Origin: Corythucha ciliata
Lineage: Eukaryota; Arthropoda; Insecta; Hemiptera; Tingidae
Direction: 5' to 3'
Assembly (NCBI GenBank): GCA_038030265.1
Contig: CM075940.1
Coordinates: 558,001-622,000 of the forward strand
DNA: 64,000 bases
Shown here: positions 51,930 to 63,234 of the stretch, piece after piece
Position numbering within the stretch: the stretch's first letter is position 1
Layout: the number at the start of each line of letters is the position of its first letter
Translations under genes and position numbers: made by a program
Notes under the pieces: generated by a model
Told to the model about the DNA's origin: nothing
The model's input: only the letters and a program-made list of their open reading frames with translations
Databases searched by the model: none

Positions 51930-52525
51930 CCGCTGAGATAAAATGTCAGACCTCGTCAAAGTTATTCAAATTAGGGATGCAAAATGGATGTATTTGCGCA
52001 CCTGTGGTTCTTGACGTATAGATTCCTAATTATTTTTCGCCAAAGAAAAATAATGGTCTGCCGGCGTGACGATAATGGGATAAATTGTCAGACTTCAACC
52101 ATTTTCTATCCTTCAGGGGTCTAAATTTGAGTTACTTGAAAACTCACAAAACTAGACTCACTGCTTCCAAGCAGCCCACAGATTAATGAAATTCAATCTG
52201 CCTCCTTAAAGCAGCTGGGTTAAAATGGCAGACTTCAGTCAAAGTAATGTTGAGCCCTAACGGTGGTCAGATTAGGACTATCTAAAAACTCAATTGTGCC
52301 AATTGATTCGAAGTACCCTAGTCTGCCATTCGAAACTCGCTGGTAAAGATTAGCACCTTTACCTTTACAAAATGTTGATTAGAGTGGCGGTGAGGGGGTG
52401 TGAACATTTATTTATTTGAAAACTCACCAAAATTCAACCACGGGTTCCAGGTTGCAAGCCGATCAATATAAACGTAGTCTGCCATTCTGTCACCGCTGGG
52501 GAAAATTGGCAAACTATTTTGAAAT
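51930..52525 (+). repeat. Diverged tandem array, period about 165 bp
   Basis: Recurring blocks in the same order: AAAATG(T/G)CAGAC(C/T)TC, GAAAACTCAC(A/C)AAA or AAAAACTCAATT, and GTCTGCCATTC near the unit ends (52,321, 52,481), with related GCTGGG(T/G)(T/A)AAA at 52,205 and 52,494. Roughly three to four units. Confidence 0.6.
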
Positions 52526-52599
52526 TGTCTTCTCTGAAAACTGAAGGTAGGACATCTCACGACAGTTGGAGGAAAACGTGTTTGTATTCTTCCAGGGTC

Positions 52600-53790
52600 G
52601 CCTCCTCGTAGACAAGAGCACCAGCAACCACATTTTCTTCAAAAGGATTATGAATTTTGTCAAAAAGGTTGTTGAGAAAACGTTGCAGGCAATGAAGAGG
52701 GATTCATTTTAAGAGGAACTGCGCTGATATTACGGCAAAATATCCTTGATTCTCCAAAAAAGCCCTTGAGAAACGATATCACAGCGGCAGAAATCATCAG
52801 AGGTGAATGTAACACCCAGCACTCTGTAGGATCATTTTTTTTCAAGACATTATTTCCACTCAGCTTCGTTCGGATTCTCTGAGCCAAGATTTGATTTTTG
52901 CCACCACTCGTGGACGAGTGAAACCCTCAAAACACCTTACATTGGGAATGACTGTTAAAACTTTAACTGGAAGTCAAAAGGTAATAAAAATTCCAAAGAA
53001 GCATGGCCATTGCGCGAGTTACTCCACTGTTGAAGAAATGGAGACGGAGCTTTCATACACATCTTTGAAACCGTCGTCAATCGTACCCATAAAATGCCCA
53101 AGGCTCCGAATCTCTGCACTACGGTTTCTTTTAATAACTTCGACAGATTTGTGGATACACCAACAGGGAAGAACAAGCTCCACGATACAGAAGGGGTAAT
53201 ATTCCAAAATGTGTGTGAAGAAAACCAGTCTAGTCCTATTTATGTTGTACCCTCTGTTATAAAAAGAAGGAGGCGGGCATTCGAAAAAGATGTACCGCCA
53301 TACCAAATAAAAACTGCCATATTCACAGTTTCTAGACTACCGGATTTTAGATCTTTTGTGGATGCTGAGCAATGTAACGGGGACCTGTAAAACACTCATG
53401 TGGGTAGGTTTCAATGCTTCTCTGATAGTAGATCCTCTACCAACGGAGAGAGTAGGCTACCTCCCACAGATCAATGCATATCCAACTTCATATCATGTCG
53501 TCGCGCACACAATGAGAATAGCTCAGAACATCGCCCGAGAATGCAACCAGTAAGGAATTATTTTTGGTAACGACCTAAATATCGCTAAAATGGCCTCAGA
53601 AATCCAAAACGCTGATCCAGATGAGTACAGTGATGTGTTTATAATGTTTGGATCATTCCACATCGAGTTGGCGTTATTGAAATTTTAGATGACGCCGACA
53701 TACTTGCGTCAGGTTCAAAAAATGGGTTTCTTAATAGCACTCACTACAGCTGATGCCGAAGAATTCATCTTTTAACATCTTCGGCTTTGA
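52600..53790 (+). pseudogene. Second decayed member of the unnamed TFDQPLY family (N-terminal half)
   Basis: Ordered pieces across frames: SQDLIFATTRGRVKPSKHLT (52,882), LGMTVKTLTGSQKVIKI, HGHCASYSTVEEMETEL (53,008), then in another frame LCTTVSFNNFDRFVDTPTGK (53,107) and LHDTEGVIFQN, a KRRRRAFEK segment (53,263), FNASLIVDPLPTERVGYLPQ (53,411), and, past a TAA, NDLNIAKMASEIQNADPDEY and FIMFGSFHIELALLKF (53,690). I recall this order from the same large animal family whose C-terminal half lies at 12.2-14.3 kb. Here the FHIE segment is the equivalent of GFHLL there. Four or more breaks make it a pseudogene. Confidence 0.7.
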
Positions 53791-53834
53791 GAATTCTTTT
53801 CTACCGTGGATTCCTCTCACAAGAAAAACCTTCG

Positions 53835-54890
53835 TTACCAGATGAGCAACGGGAAGCTAGGGACCTCATATAAAGCAAAGTCAGTTCTTAAACCTGGCTG
53901 AAAGCCAAATTGTTTCTCAGACATAATCTTGTGTTTACACAGGAATGACCAAAGGCGGGATTTTATGCATTTCTCCAGCATTTTAGATAAAGTAAGACAC
54001 AGCGAAATTGGTCTGTAGTTATTTAAATTACAACGATCACCAGAATTAAATAATGAGATAAACATTGATTGCTTGAACAAAGTGGGGAAAACATCGGATT
54101 CCAAAAAGTTAAAAATGTATTTAATTGGCTTAATTAAAAATGTCTTCATCTTAACCAGAAGTTCGTTGGATACACCATCAATAGTAAACGAATTTATATT
54201 CTTCACAGAATCCTGTAGCCTTTTAATCTCTTCATCACAAATAGGTTCAAGAAAGATTGAGTGCGGTACACTCATTTTAGCACTAATCGATGGTTCATCA
54301 TCGTCTAAATCATTTTGAGAAATCTTACACCTAACTGCAGTTCCAACACTCACAAAATGATTATTAGAAGCCCGGGCAATGTCACCTGCATTATCCAAAC
54401 AAGATCCGTTTACATTTGTTTTTGGTATTTCCTCGGCCTTAGAGTTACTATTTGTTAAAGTATTAATAGCATTCCAAATTCTTTTACCGTCAAATTTAGC
54501 TTCATTTATTACTTTCCTAAAATACATAGTTTTAGCAAGCTTAATAATCTCGCTATGTTTCTGTAACTTATGAATTTATTTTTGGCACTCTTTAATAATT
54601 TATCTCTATTTCTGATAGATGGAACAATTCCTCTTATTATTCTCTTACAACTGACATTAAACTTAAAATCCATCGGACATTTAGTAACTGAAGTTTTAAA
54701 GTATTCATGAACACTTGGACAGACTCATCAACATTGCACTTGTCTAAGACACTGTCCCAACTTACATCCGAAATGACTTTACCCAGTAAGTCGTAATCAA
54801 CTACTGAATACTGAATGATACTACTAACATTGCAATCTCCACTCAAATTTGGAGAGAAAGCATTACACGGAAAGGTCAAGTTCAATTATT
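53835..54890 (-). pseudogene. Non-LTR reverse transcriptase fragment (ORF2 middle)
   Basis: Minus strand. The upstream frame (54,885-54,637) holds DYDLLGKVISDVSWDSVLDK and a following helix, typical of the segment between endonuclease and RT. The 230-codon frame 54,527-53,835 continues with KRIWNAINTLTNS, FVSVGTAV, SFTIDGVSNELLVKMKTFLI, FKQSMFISLFNSGDRCNLNN then YRPISLCLTLSKMLEK (RT motifs 1-2) and SEKQFGFQPGLRTDFAL. It stops before the catalytic motif A. Both ends are lost. It differs in sequence from the element at 33-34 kb, so two families are present. Confidence 0.82.
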
Positions 54891-54894
54891 AATT

Positions 54895-55550
54895 ATAATT
54901 CTGTATAATTATTCTGTATTAAGTATAATTCTGATAATTCAGAGCACCTAGCCAGAAAAGAACCGAGCGAAGTAGCACCCGTTCTTGTTTAAATATTTAA
55001 AGTCGCCTGAAATCGAGCGAACGCTATTCTCCCTGTCGTGAATAACAAAGGTTGTCGTTCAAGCGCTATCCCCAGCAAGGGGAGGTAGTCTTTCTTTTTT
55101 TGTTGAGCGGTTTGAGTCAAGTTAAGTCCTGGTCTTCTTATGTTTAAAAATACACTGATACTTCAGTTAGTCTTTGCCTGTTGTTTTAATCCTTCCGGGC
55201 CCCAGGTACAGACATCAAATATTGGCAACAAGATGTGTTACAAATCCTCGCGGACGTCAGTGGATAAGGAAATAGATGCCTGTCTTCGTTGCATAATGAA
55301 ATTGAACTCAAAACAATGTTTGATGAACCATAAGTTTAAGGGCCTAACTTACAAAGAAAAAAAGTTTATTTCAAAAAATTAGGCCTTCCCAAGCCCACAA
55401 AAATGCGAAAACAATCTCAGCAGTATTGTTTAATTCCCCAGCTACAAAATAATTGCGGGGGATAATACAGATCCTGCAACTATTATGAACCAGTCAAAAG
55501 GCGCCCTGATCTATCTGTGAAACGTATACGTTTCTTATCCGTATTTACTT
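54895..55550. other. Unassigned region
   Basis: AT-rich repeats (TATAATTCTG-like) at 54,893-54,945. An 80-codon frame at 55,140-55,382 with three to four Cys has no family match. Confidence 0.3.
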
Positions 55551-55555
55551 ATTAT

Positions 55556-55699
55556 CTAGGGCCTTATTCACTAACTTTTTTCATCATTGCTTTTTTCAAA
55601 AATCATATGTTTCCGTTCAGTTTTCTTAATTTTATGAATGAGATTTCAACGTTTCTTCCAAAGCAACGTTTCTATTTCGTTAGAGAATAAGGCCCCTAG
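55556..55699. mobile_element. 144-bp hairpin MITE
   Basis: The left end CTAGGGCCTTATTCACTAAC and the complement of the right end, CTAGGGGCCTTATTCTCTAA, match with two small differences. No coding capacity. Confidence 0.85.
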
Positions 55700-55899
55700 T
55701 CTTATATACTTATTCTAGTGTACTAAAAACCTGACTGGCTGAAAAGTTAACAGCTGATGTCGGCCGAAAAAAATTCCTCCGCGAAAAAAACGCAGGAAGT
55801 CAACCCCAGAAAAAATCAAAATGATCCCAACGTAAAAAAAAGAAGAGGCGAAAAGTCGGACAGTGAACGATTCACCGGCCTACCCGTCCCGTTGAGCCA

Positions 55900-55975
55900 C
55901 CCGAGTGGGTGGAAACCACCCACCATAAGCCATATATAAGGAGCGCGACAAGACAGACAGGGGTAGAACTTAAAG
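55900..55975 (+). promoter_or_regulatory. TATA-type core promoter candidate
   Basis: A small hairpin (CACCCGAGTGGGTGG) is followed by CATATATAAGGAGC at about 55,930, then ACAGACAGG about 25 bases downstream. It is similar in design to the site at 11.5 kb. It may drive an LTR-like leader; no ORF of note follows. Confidence 0.35.
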
Positions 55976-56103
55976 AGCGAGAGAGCTGTTCAGTCGTGCA
56001 GGTGCTGTGGGGGGAAGTTGTTAAGCACCGTAAATCCGCTGGGAGGAGAGAGAACAAGCAGTATTACCGCCTTCGTGAGGCTAGAGGCTACTACGTTAAC
56101 TGA

Positions 56104-57415
56104 TGCCTGTCTAATTTATTATTCACCTCTCATTTGTCAAGATTGCTGATGGATGCAACACAGGTGTTATAGGAGGAATGATCAGGACTTGAACCAGTCG
56201 TAGTACTAACGAGGACAAACCAAACTCATAATTATGAAACGCGTTCTTTTCGTCAATAATCATTTCTAACGTCCTAGCTGTAACAGAACAATGACGATTA
56301 CATTTCTGAAAAGAACAGAAATTTTGGATTTAAGAAACGCTGTTGCAACTGATTGAACTAATGTTTAAGTATTCTATTTTATTTCTTGAAAAAGCGAAAA
56401 AGTGCAAATTTGTTGTTTACCGTTTCCTTCAAAGACGAATCTTCCGAAGTCTTCGGTGGTAAAGGTACGGGTTAATTATTGTAAAAACATGCCAGTGTTG
56501 TAAGCTACAAAATGGCTTTTTAAATTTTAAAATCGACGCATTTTTGACTGATACCACAGCAAACGTTCAGAAATTCCTGATCAGATCGTCAAATTGAGCC
56601 CCATTTCACCAAGCATATAAAATCGAAAACTGCTATTTTTGCGTCAATCGAAGTGCTGGAGAAGTTCCCCGACATTATTTTAGACCACGAGCCGCCACTC
56701 GCCAAGTCGCCAATCAATCATCTGCGCCCCAGTTCACCAGCAGATAAGAATCACTCGAAATCTAGACCGATTGAGAACTCTCATATCCCTGTTCCTACAA
56801 GTGATCCAGTGCCTGCTATGAAATAAATTAATGACTCTGACCGTCCAGTCTCGAGTAGATTTCGTCTGGTAGCCTACCTCAAAGAACTCTATTCGAAAGT
56901 CGGTTCGGTTCAGAACACCCCCCCCCCCTCCTTATAGACTGTACTCCTCAGAATCTTGAACATTCAAGTAAAATCACCTTTTCTGAAATTGCATAATTCT
57001 ATTTCGTGTATTTAAAAATTGTAAAACAATTTACAATTTAATAAACATTAAGAGATCTTAAGAGAGAAATGTAGTGCATAAGAAATGTTCCACAGCTATC
57101 CCCAGCACAGAGGTGCAGACATAACATTCCCGTCTTAACTAATAGCCATCTTATTTTTAATTTCATTTTAGTCCATTACAACCTTATTATAAGAATTTCC
57201 CTAGTTTATACAAAAGCAAGCAAGAGAGAGTGAGTGAGTGAAGGGAAAAAACTGAATCTTGGACTACCTCAATAGGTGTGGGAAAGCGTTAAGGCTTTAT
57301 AGTAAAACGATTTCCAAAAAATCTCGGCTTGTATTGCTCCGATTCGTTTGATTTTTTAGCTAAATCCTCAAAAATTCCATAAAATCGATGCCCGCAAGAG
57401 TTTTTGCAAAATTTT
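56104..57415. other. Non-coding region
   Basis: No gene recognised. A Pro/Ser-rich, stop-bounded frame lies at about 56,640-56,825 (SPINHLRPSSPADKNHSK) and could be a host exon scrap. C-tract near 56,920. Confidence 0.3.
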
Positions 57416-57420
57416 AAACG

Positions 57421-57930
57421 TATATATATATGTCGTATCCATGTCGAGTAATTGTCCATTTCACGAAATGGATGTCCATTTCACGAAGTGGCTCCACTTG
57501 CCGTAACTTCAAAAAATTACGACATCTGGACAAAAAAATTGTCCATTTCTCGAAAAGGAAATCGTGTTTGTCCAGTTGCTGAAATCAAGCTTCCATACTA
57601 CAAGTGGATGCAACAACATTATCCATTTCGTGAAATGGATGAGTGAGGAATCTCAGGTGCTGAAACAATTTTTTTTTATTTAAAAAGGTTATTTTACTAA
57701 GCACTCAAAAACCCGCTGAAAAATGACGTTGTGCATCCGCTTGCAGTAAGAAAGCTTAATTTCAACAACTGGACAAACGCAATTTCCTTTTCAAGAAATG
57801 GACATTTTTTTTGTCCAGATGGCGGAATTTTTTGAAATTACGGAAAGTGGAGCCACTTCGTGAAACGGACATCCATTTCATGAAGTGGACAATTTCGCCA
57901 AGTGGATGCGACATATATATATATATAATC
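57421..57930. mobile_element. Foldback element with 200-bp arms, inserted at a TA repeat
   Basis: 57,421-57,630 and 57,725-57,930 are inverted copies, about 85 percent identical by eye, flanked by (TA)n on both sides. Each arm holds two or three near-palindromes of the type CCATTTCACGAAATGG, plus CATCTGGACAAAAAAA and AAGGAAAT(C/T)G(T/C)GTTTGTCC. The spacer is about 95 bp. The 64-codon frame inside is a by-product of the repeats. Confidence 0.88.
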
Positions 57931-57934
57931 AAAT

Positions 57935-58450
57935 TGTTATAAATGCGTGGTTAAACTTGCGTAGTTAACGGAAAACTGCGACATTCCATTGTTCAGAGTT
58001 TCCTACGATTTATGGTATGAAAAAAAAATTAAGAAACTCGCCCAATTTGGAGAAAAATCGGAATTTCAATTTATACGTCAGTGGGATGAACTTCATTCTC
58101 AAGAGGCTTGTGAGCGAGGATGATCGGGGTAAACCGTTTCCGTCGGACAAACGACCTTGAGATTGTATCCCTGTACGACCAATAGTTCTTGAGATACGAA
58201 CCCTCAAAAATTGACGAGTGCGTGGGAAACAGAGTTTCTCGTCCGAAGTATCCTGAGAGTCTGGGTGCGTGTCCTCACAAAGCGAGTCATTTTAAGACTC
58301 CCAGACGCTTTTGAGCTATCGCGTATTAGGAAACTTGGACTTGAAGACGCCTGACCCCAACGAGAACATGTCCACAAAATCCTTTCATTTTCTTCTTTTC
58401 CGCTTTCTTTGTCGTCCAGTTCATTTGTTTCGACGTTGGCTTCACATACA
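57935..58450. other. Spacer between two non-autonomous elements
   Basis: No gene recognised. Confidence 0.3.
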
Positions 58451-58454
58451 TGCG

Positions 58455-58725
58455 TTATCTATAGTTTGTCCACTTGAGGATGGACTCTCGCCCGCCCTTG
58501 AATTTAGTGGAACGAGCTTCCCCTTGGCCCCTTCTCCTAAAAATAACGCAACAGGCATAATTTTAGAGCCAATGATAACTGTGTAGCGTCTGTCTATTAG
58601 CCCGTAGTGATAGTTTCTTGTTGAGTTCTTTGAATAGTTTTTGTGGGAGTGAAAACATCGAACTATTGAAATGAAGCAACGTGTTCGACAGTCCATCACT
58701 AAGTGGACAGACTATAGGTGTCCTA
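58455..58725. mobile_element. MITE with TATAGT(T/C)TGTCCACTT termini
   Basis: The left end TATAGTTTGTCCACTT and the complement of the right end TATAGTCTGTCCACTT match except one base, then share GATGGACT. The interior of about 200 bp has no ORF of note. TA at both borders suggests mariner-type target duplication. Confidence 0.8.
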
Positions 58726-58729
58726 CATT

Positions 58730-60150
58730 TCAATATTTCCGACACTTGTACCTACGTTTTTCTGTCGTACGATTTCTCCTTCCGCAGTGAGAACACGCAT
58801 TTTTTTTGAATCGCCGCCGGGTAGTTAGGTGAAAGATGTCATTGGGTGCAGAGACTTCATTAGAGTTATCACACGATTGAGAGTGAATCACGGGATCTGT
58901 CAAAGTTTCCTATGCAAGATCGGGGTGGCGCAAACCGACATTTGACAAGCTTTAGAAACTTGAGAACATATTATAATGTCATGCACAAAATACACGACTC
59001 ATCGCAAAGTATTCAAAAATTCAATCAAGAATGCCTAACCCTTTCAATTATATCAATATTCTTTCCTCCAATTCCTTACCATACGTGTATGAAATTTCTT
59101 ATACAACCTCTGGCTGTATGGCTTATGACCTATGCCATTTGAAAAAAAAAATGCGGAGTCAATCGAAGACTCCACTATGACACAATCCAATGATGAACTT
59201 ATCCTTCGAAAACTCTTCTAAATGAAATCCGTGGCAACACCCCATTTCTCCTTTTTTCACTCTGCGAATCCACGAACTAACAAATTTTGCGTTCATACTT
59301 TCATTCATATTCGCATGTTTTGGTGATTGCTCTCTCCTCCTGCTTTTCTCTCCCTTTTTTTCTTTTGTCATGCAGTAACTATGACCCACAATTTCTCCTA
59401 AATGAGTTGGGAAGTGGCGCAGTTGTCAGACTCCTAAGGGTCCCGATAAAGCTGAACTCTTCTACTTTTGGTATTTTCATTCTGGAGTTCTTTAATCGAA
59501 TCGAGAGCTTTATGAAGTGATGTCCTTATTGATCATGTCCGTCATTTTGAAGTTCTGATTATCATAACTTCTGAAATGTAATATGATTCGAGAATCTATA
59601 TCCAATTGACTTAATAGACGTTTTTCTTCTCGTGTTTTTTTATTGAAACGGAACCGGTTTTTCGATCAATTAATCATCTTCAGCGTTTAACGAGGTTTGA
59701 GGGGACGCCTTCTCGTTTTTGTCATAAGGCGTGTCATGTACAGAGAATTATCTGAACCCCCCCCCCCATAAGAAACACCCCACCTTTACACCCATATAGA
59801 CATGCTTAGGTACATGTGAAGCACATTCCATTTGTCAGCCCAGTTGTCTTCCGTCAAAGTGCCTTTTCCAGCATTCCCACCTACTTGGAGTTGAGAGAAG
59901 ACAAATCGTAAGTTCTTGACGCACACCTCAGATACGTGTAAACGCTGCATAAATGGTACGACTTAGGTAGAGAACCTTTACTACCAGGCGAGCTCACGGG
60001 CCATATTGGGGTAGATTAAATTGTCATAAATTTCTTGTTTACAAAAACTTCCTAGGAAGCCCAGCTGACTCGCTTGCTTAACGAATGCCTTTCGACCAAT
60101 AGAATTCAGTTGAGAAGTAAATTCTAGAGAATATTTTGGGATCGCCTCAA
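58730..60150. other. Unassigned region
   Basis: No gene recognised; C-tract at about 59,757. A tRNA-like A box at 59,411 has no B box. Confidence 0.3.
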
Positions 60151-60157
60151 AAGCCTC

Positions 60158-60721
60158 GTGGGACACTCCATAGTACTTTTTTTTTTCTTCATTTTTTTTT
60201 CATTGGGAGCAAATTTAGTGTTTTATTGCTCACACCAACGTGATATATGCGTGATATACAAGCCATCCAAAATGTTTCTTCAATCCAATACTATTCTTAT
60301 CGGCTCTATTCATTCGGTTCATCGCAATGTTGTTGGCGATTCCCATCTCCCGGTACCGGGTACAATCGTGGTCGAGTTAGGTGGATCCATCTCGTTTTCT
60401 GGTAAACCGATGTTGCTTGCCCCATTGTCATGGTTACACCATCCACCGGTTGGACACTGCGGCATCAGAATCTTTCTAAGCGCTAGCTTTTCTCAGTTTC
60501 AATCAATTTTGTGTGTCCCTGGTAGTACTATCCCATTCTTAGTTTCAATGAGTAGACCTATTTCAATTAAAACTAGACTCTGGTCTAATGGAATCTGGTC
60601 TAGGGCAATTGATGAGTTGTACCTTACTTCATGTCTCAAGTCATTAGTTTCACTGATTCAGCCTAACTGTAAAATCCCTTGGAATGAAAAGTTAACTTCT
60701 AGACTAGAGCCGTTTCCGTAA
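60158..60721 (+). CDS. 187-codon open frame of unknown nature
   Basis: The frame starts after a TTT-rich stretch and opens with a hydrophobic segment (IVLFFFFIFFSLGANLVF) that is low-complexity DNA (poly-T). The rest is mixed, with HHPPVGHCGIRIFL in the middle. No domain recognised on either strand. Length alone does not prove coding. Confidence 0.2.
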   Translation: MGHSIVLFFFFIFFSLGANLVFYCSHQRDICVIYKPSKMFLQSNTILIGSIHSVHRNVVGDSHLPVPGTIVVELGGSISFSGKPMLLAPLSWLHHPPVGHCGIRIFLSASFSQFQSILCVPGSTIPFLVSMSRPISIKTRLWSNGIWSRAIDELYLTSCLKSLVSLIQPNCKIPWNEKLTSRLEPFP

Positions 60722-60757
60722 CAGGGGATCATCATCAGGCTTGAAGTCTATGTTCTA

Positions 60758-60890
60758 TTTATCTTTAGCATCTCAGATACCTAAGTTACCGTGACTGTTC
60801 GGTACGGTTGCGTTTGAATGTCTCTTTTGAAAAGCCTCGCAACAATTTGTTCCGTTGATACACTCCTCTTCGGTATCCGGACCTGTAAAT
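60758..60890 (+). repeat. Direct repeat, copy A
   Basis: ATCTTTAGCATCTCAG, then ACTGTTCGGTA, CGCGTT/GCGTTTGA, and TTCCGTTGATACACTCCTC, matching 61,215-61,345 in order at about 70-75 percent. Confidence 0.75.
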
Positions 60891-61214
60891 AATTAATTAC
60901 TGTATTGTAGCTTTTGTGAGATGCGGCTAACTTTTAGTAGAGTTCAAGTCCCAAGTTATTCATTATTGGTAAAGAAGTGCAGTGTAAACCCAGGCGAGCA
61001 TTTCATTTAAACTGCGTTATTACATTCATTAATGTGAAAACTATTTCAATTTAACCAGCGCTCTGCTTCCATCTTTTGATCGGCTCTTTGACTACAGATT
61101 GAATAAAAGCTATTTCATTAGACTTCCTTATAACCGAGCACGCGCTCAAAAATGAAACACATCGAGTCTCCTTGCGGTACTTGTTAGCTTTACTTCGTCC
61201 TAGTCAGTCCTTCT

Positions 61215-61345
61215 ACTCATCTTTGGCATCTCAGCTACCGAGTTAATCATAACTGTTCGGTATAGTCGCGTTCGAGTGTCAATTTGAAGACCCTCCGACA
61301 CACTGTTCCGTTGATACACTCCTCGTCGGTATCCGTAGCCTCCCG
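61215..61345 (+). repeat. Direct repeat, copy B
   Basis: Second copy, about 457 bp downstream of copy A. The longest shared block is GTTCCGTTGATACACTCCTC. Confidence 0.75.
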
Positions 61346-61349
61346 GTAC

Positions 61350-62060
61350 TCTTAATTTTTGAGTAGGGTAACATAAATTACAGGCGCGAAAATTCGGGTC
61401 GCTGTCTTTAAATTTAATGTCCGGAGAAAACAATTTCGCGTTTAAGGATGGAGATGGAAACTGATTCCACCTGGCTCAGTCAAAGTAAACGTCCTCGTAC
61501 AGATCCTTAACCTACAACCACCTTCATCACACAAAACCTCAGTTACCTAGTTGATTGACAAGTACTTGGTGACCAGACTGAGGGTCCCATGTGGGTGATC
61601 TGATACGGCTATAACATAACCCCACGCAATTCGTGGTATATTGCCGTATTAATGTATATATTGAATTTTTTCTTTTAATCCATACTTGAATGATGATTTA
61701 TTTTTAAGGTTTAGGTTTTTTCTGGATTATTCTTCTTTTCCGTAGCAATCGCCGTCCTAAACTGGAGAACATCTTCGGAGAGAGTTGTTTTTAAAAATTG
61801 AAATATTTAATTCGAAAAACGCTAATCTCCGTCGATTCCTCCAGCCCAGGACGGCGAACGCTCACGAAAAGAAAAAGATGAAGACAAGTCAGAAGCCTAA
61901 AAATAAATACGTATATTTGTGCCTGTGGTCTATAGTTTAATTGGAAATCGAACTTTCTATGGTGATACCGCACCAGTCTCTCTGAACCCATCAAGGGGCC
62001 ATACGAGTACTGCCCCTCGCCCATTATTCCCTCACCGTTTCACGCGCAAAGTATTTGGAA
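61350..62060. other. Unassigned region
   Basis: No gene recognised. Confidence 0.3.
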
Positions 62061-62064
62061 TATT

Positions 62065-62262
62065 TCATTTTTTATGGTCTCATATGAAATCGTATAGTCC
62101 TGAGACTTGCCCAGCAGAGCCCAAATTTCAATTTCGACTTTTCTCGAATTTTAAATTTAATTCATAACGAAGTTGATTTAAATTCGAGGAAAGTTAGAAA
62201 TTCGGGCTTTGCTGGGCTCAAGACTCTAAGGTTTCATATGAGACCATAAAGTCGATGAAAGC
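62065..62262. repeat. Long hairpin (arms of about 95 bp, tiny loop)
   Basis: Left arm 62,065-62,163 and right arm 62,170-62,262. Both contain ATGGTCTCATATGAAA, GCCCAGCA(A/G)AGCCC, AATTTC and TCTCGAATTT or complements. Pairing is near-continuous with few gaps. Confidence 0.88.
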
Positions 62263-62518
62263 ATCAACCCAGCTGTACACCCTGTAGAATGGCACACCTG
62301 CAAACAAAAATATCATGTTACGAGAAATTAGTCCAAATGAAAGATGCCAAAAGCCATTCTGGCTACCACTCCATTAGACCCTTTCCATGGTCCATAACTT
62401 AATTAACAATATGTAAATACCTCCAGTTGTGTGAGAGCTAGTATCGGGGCTCCGTACAGCAGTAAATGCGGTTGTTCCATTGTTGGTTAATAACTTTTTG
62501 TTACCCTCCTCCCTTTTA

Positions 62519-62576
62519 GCAAAGTTTGATTCTTCGTTATCGTTTCCGCAAAGTTTGATTCTTCGTTATCGTTTCC
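62519..62576 (+). repeat. Perfect tandem duplication of 29 bp
   Basis: Two adjacent identical copies starting GCAAAGTTTGATTCTTCG at 62,519 and 62,548. Confidence 0.95.
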
Positions 62577-62720
62577 GACGCTCTAGTTGTTTTCTGAGGG
62601 TATAAACGAACATAGCGCATGTGGGTATCGATGAAGGTGAAAATATATTTGTAATTAAACGAGGTGGATGGCAACGGGCCGATATCCACCTTATCATGAT
62701 TCACATGAATGGCCCATGAG
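62577..62720 (-). pseudogene. Ty3/gypsy integrase core fragment
   Basis: Minus strand: KVDIGPLPSTSFNYKYIFTF, IDTHMRYVRLYPQKTTRA and SETI. This is the start of the integrase core with the first Asp (VDIGPLP) and the same LYPQKxT segment as the fragment at 5.07 kb. The two probably belong to one gypsy lineage. It is cut at the 29-bp duplication. Confidence 0.65.
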
Positions 62721-62864
62721 ATGAGGTGAAATAAGTTCCTGGGAATGGGAGGTTTGCCACTTACAATTAGCCTGGTCCTTTGAGTCGTCCTTTCGGCTGA
62801 AACAAATGGATAGGCATATGCCCGCACCGGGAACCTAATTGATTTGTTATTTTTACTCTTCAAT

Positions 62865-63225
62865 TATTATTCGTTATGAACAATATGCTGGTCTTACCGA
62901 CACAGTAACATTTCCAATGTTAGCCCACCTGATGAACGCGTCATCAGGATTCCACAGTACCTGTGAGCTCGTTCATGTCACGAGACATGTCTTCTTGAGA
63001 AATATAAGCTCTCGTCCTTGAAACTGGACTTCTCGGAGCGCTGAACGAGCCCGGTTTAGGTGCGACGACCCGTACGTTTCACCGGAAGTACTGGGCTCAT
63101 TGATGAACTAGACATTGCTAAAACAATGGACTTCTATTCTTGAGTAAATTGAAGGTCCCTCCCGGTGTCGCGAGTTCCAAACTCTGCGATGAATAAATAA
63201 TAACCTAGATGAAATTAGTTTGTTT
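62865..63225. other. Unassigned region
   Basis: No gene recognised. Confidence 0.3.
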
Positions 63226-63234
63226 GGGTCAATC

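Noticed and set aside
57452..57646. 64-codon frame in the foldback element
   Set aside because: It is read entirely from inverted-repeat palindromes; there is no independent protein signal.
59405..59440. tRNA-like A box (GTGGCGCAGTTGTCAGAC)
   Set aside because: No B box or acceptor pairing at the expected distance.
60158..60721. Membrane protein gene
   Set aside because: The hydrophobic start is a translated poly-T tract; no family or splice evidence supports a gene, so it is listed only as a low-confidence open frame.
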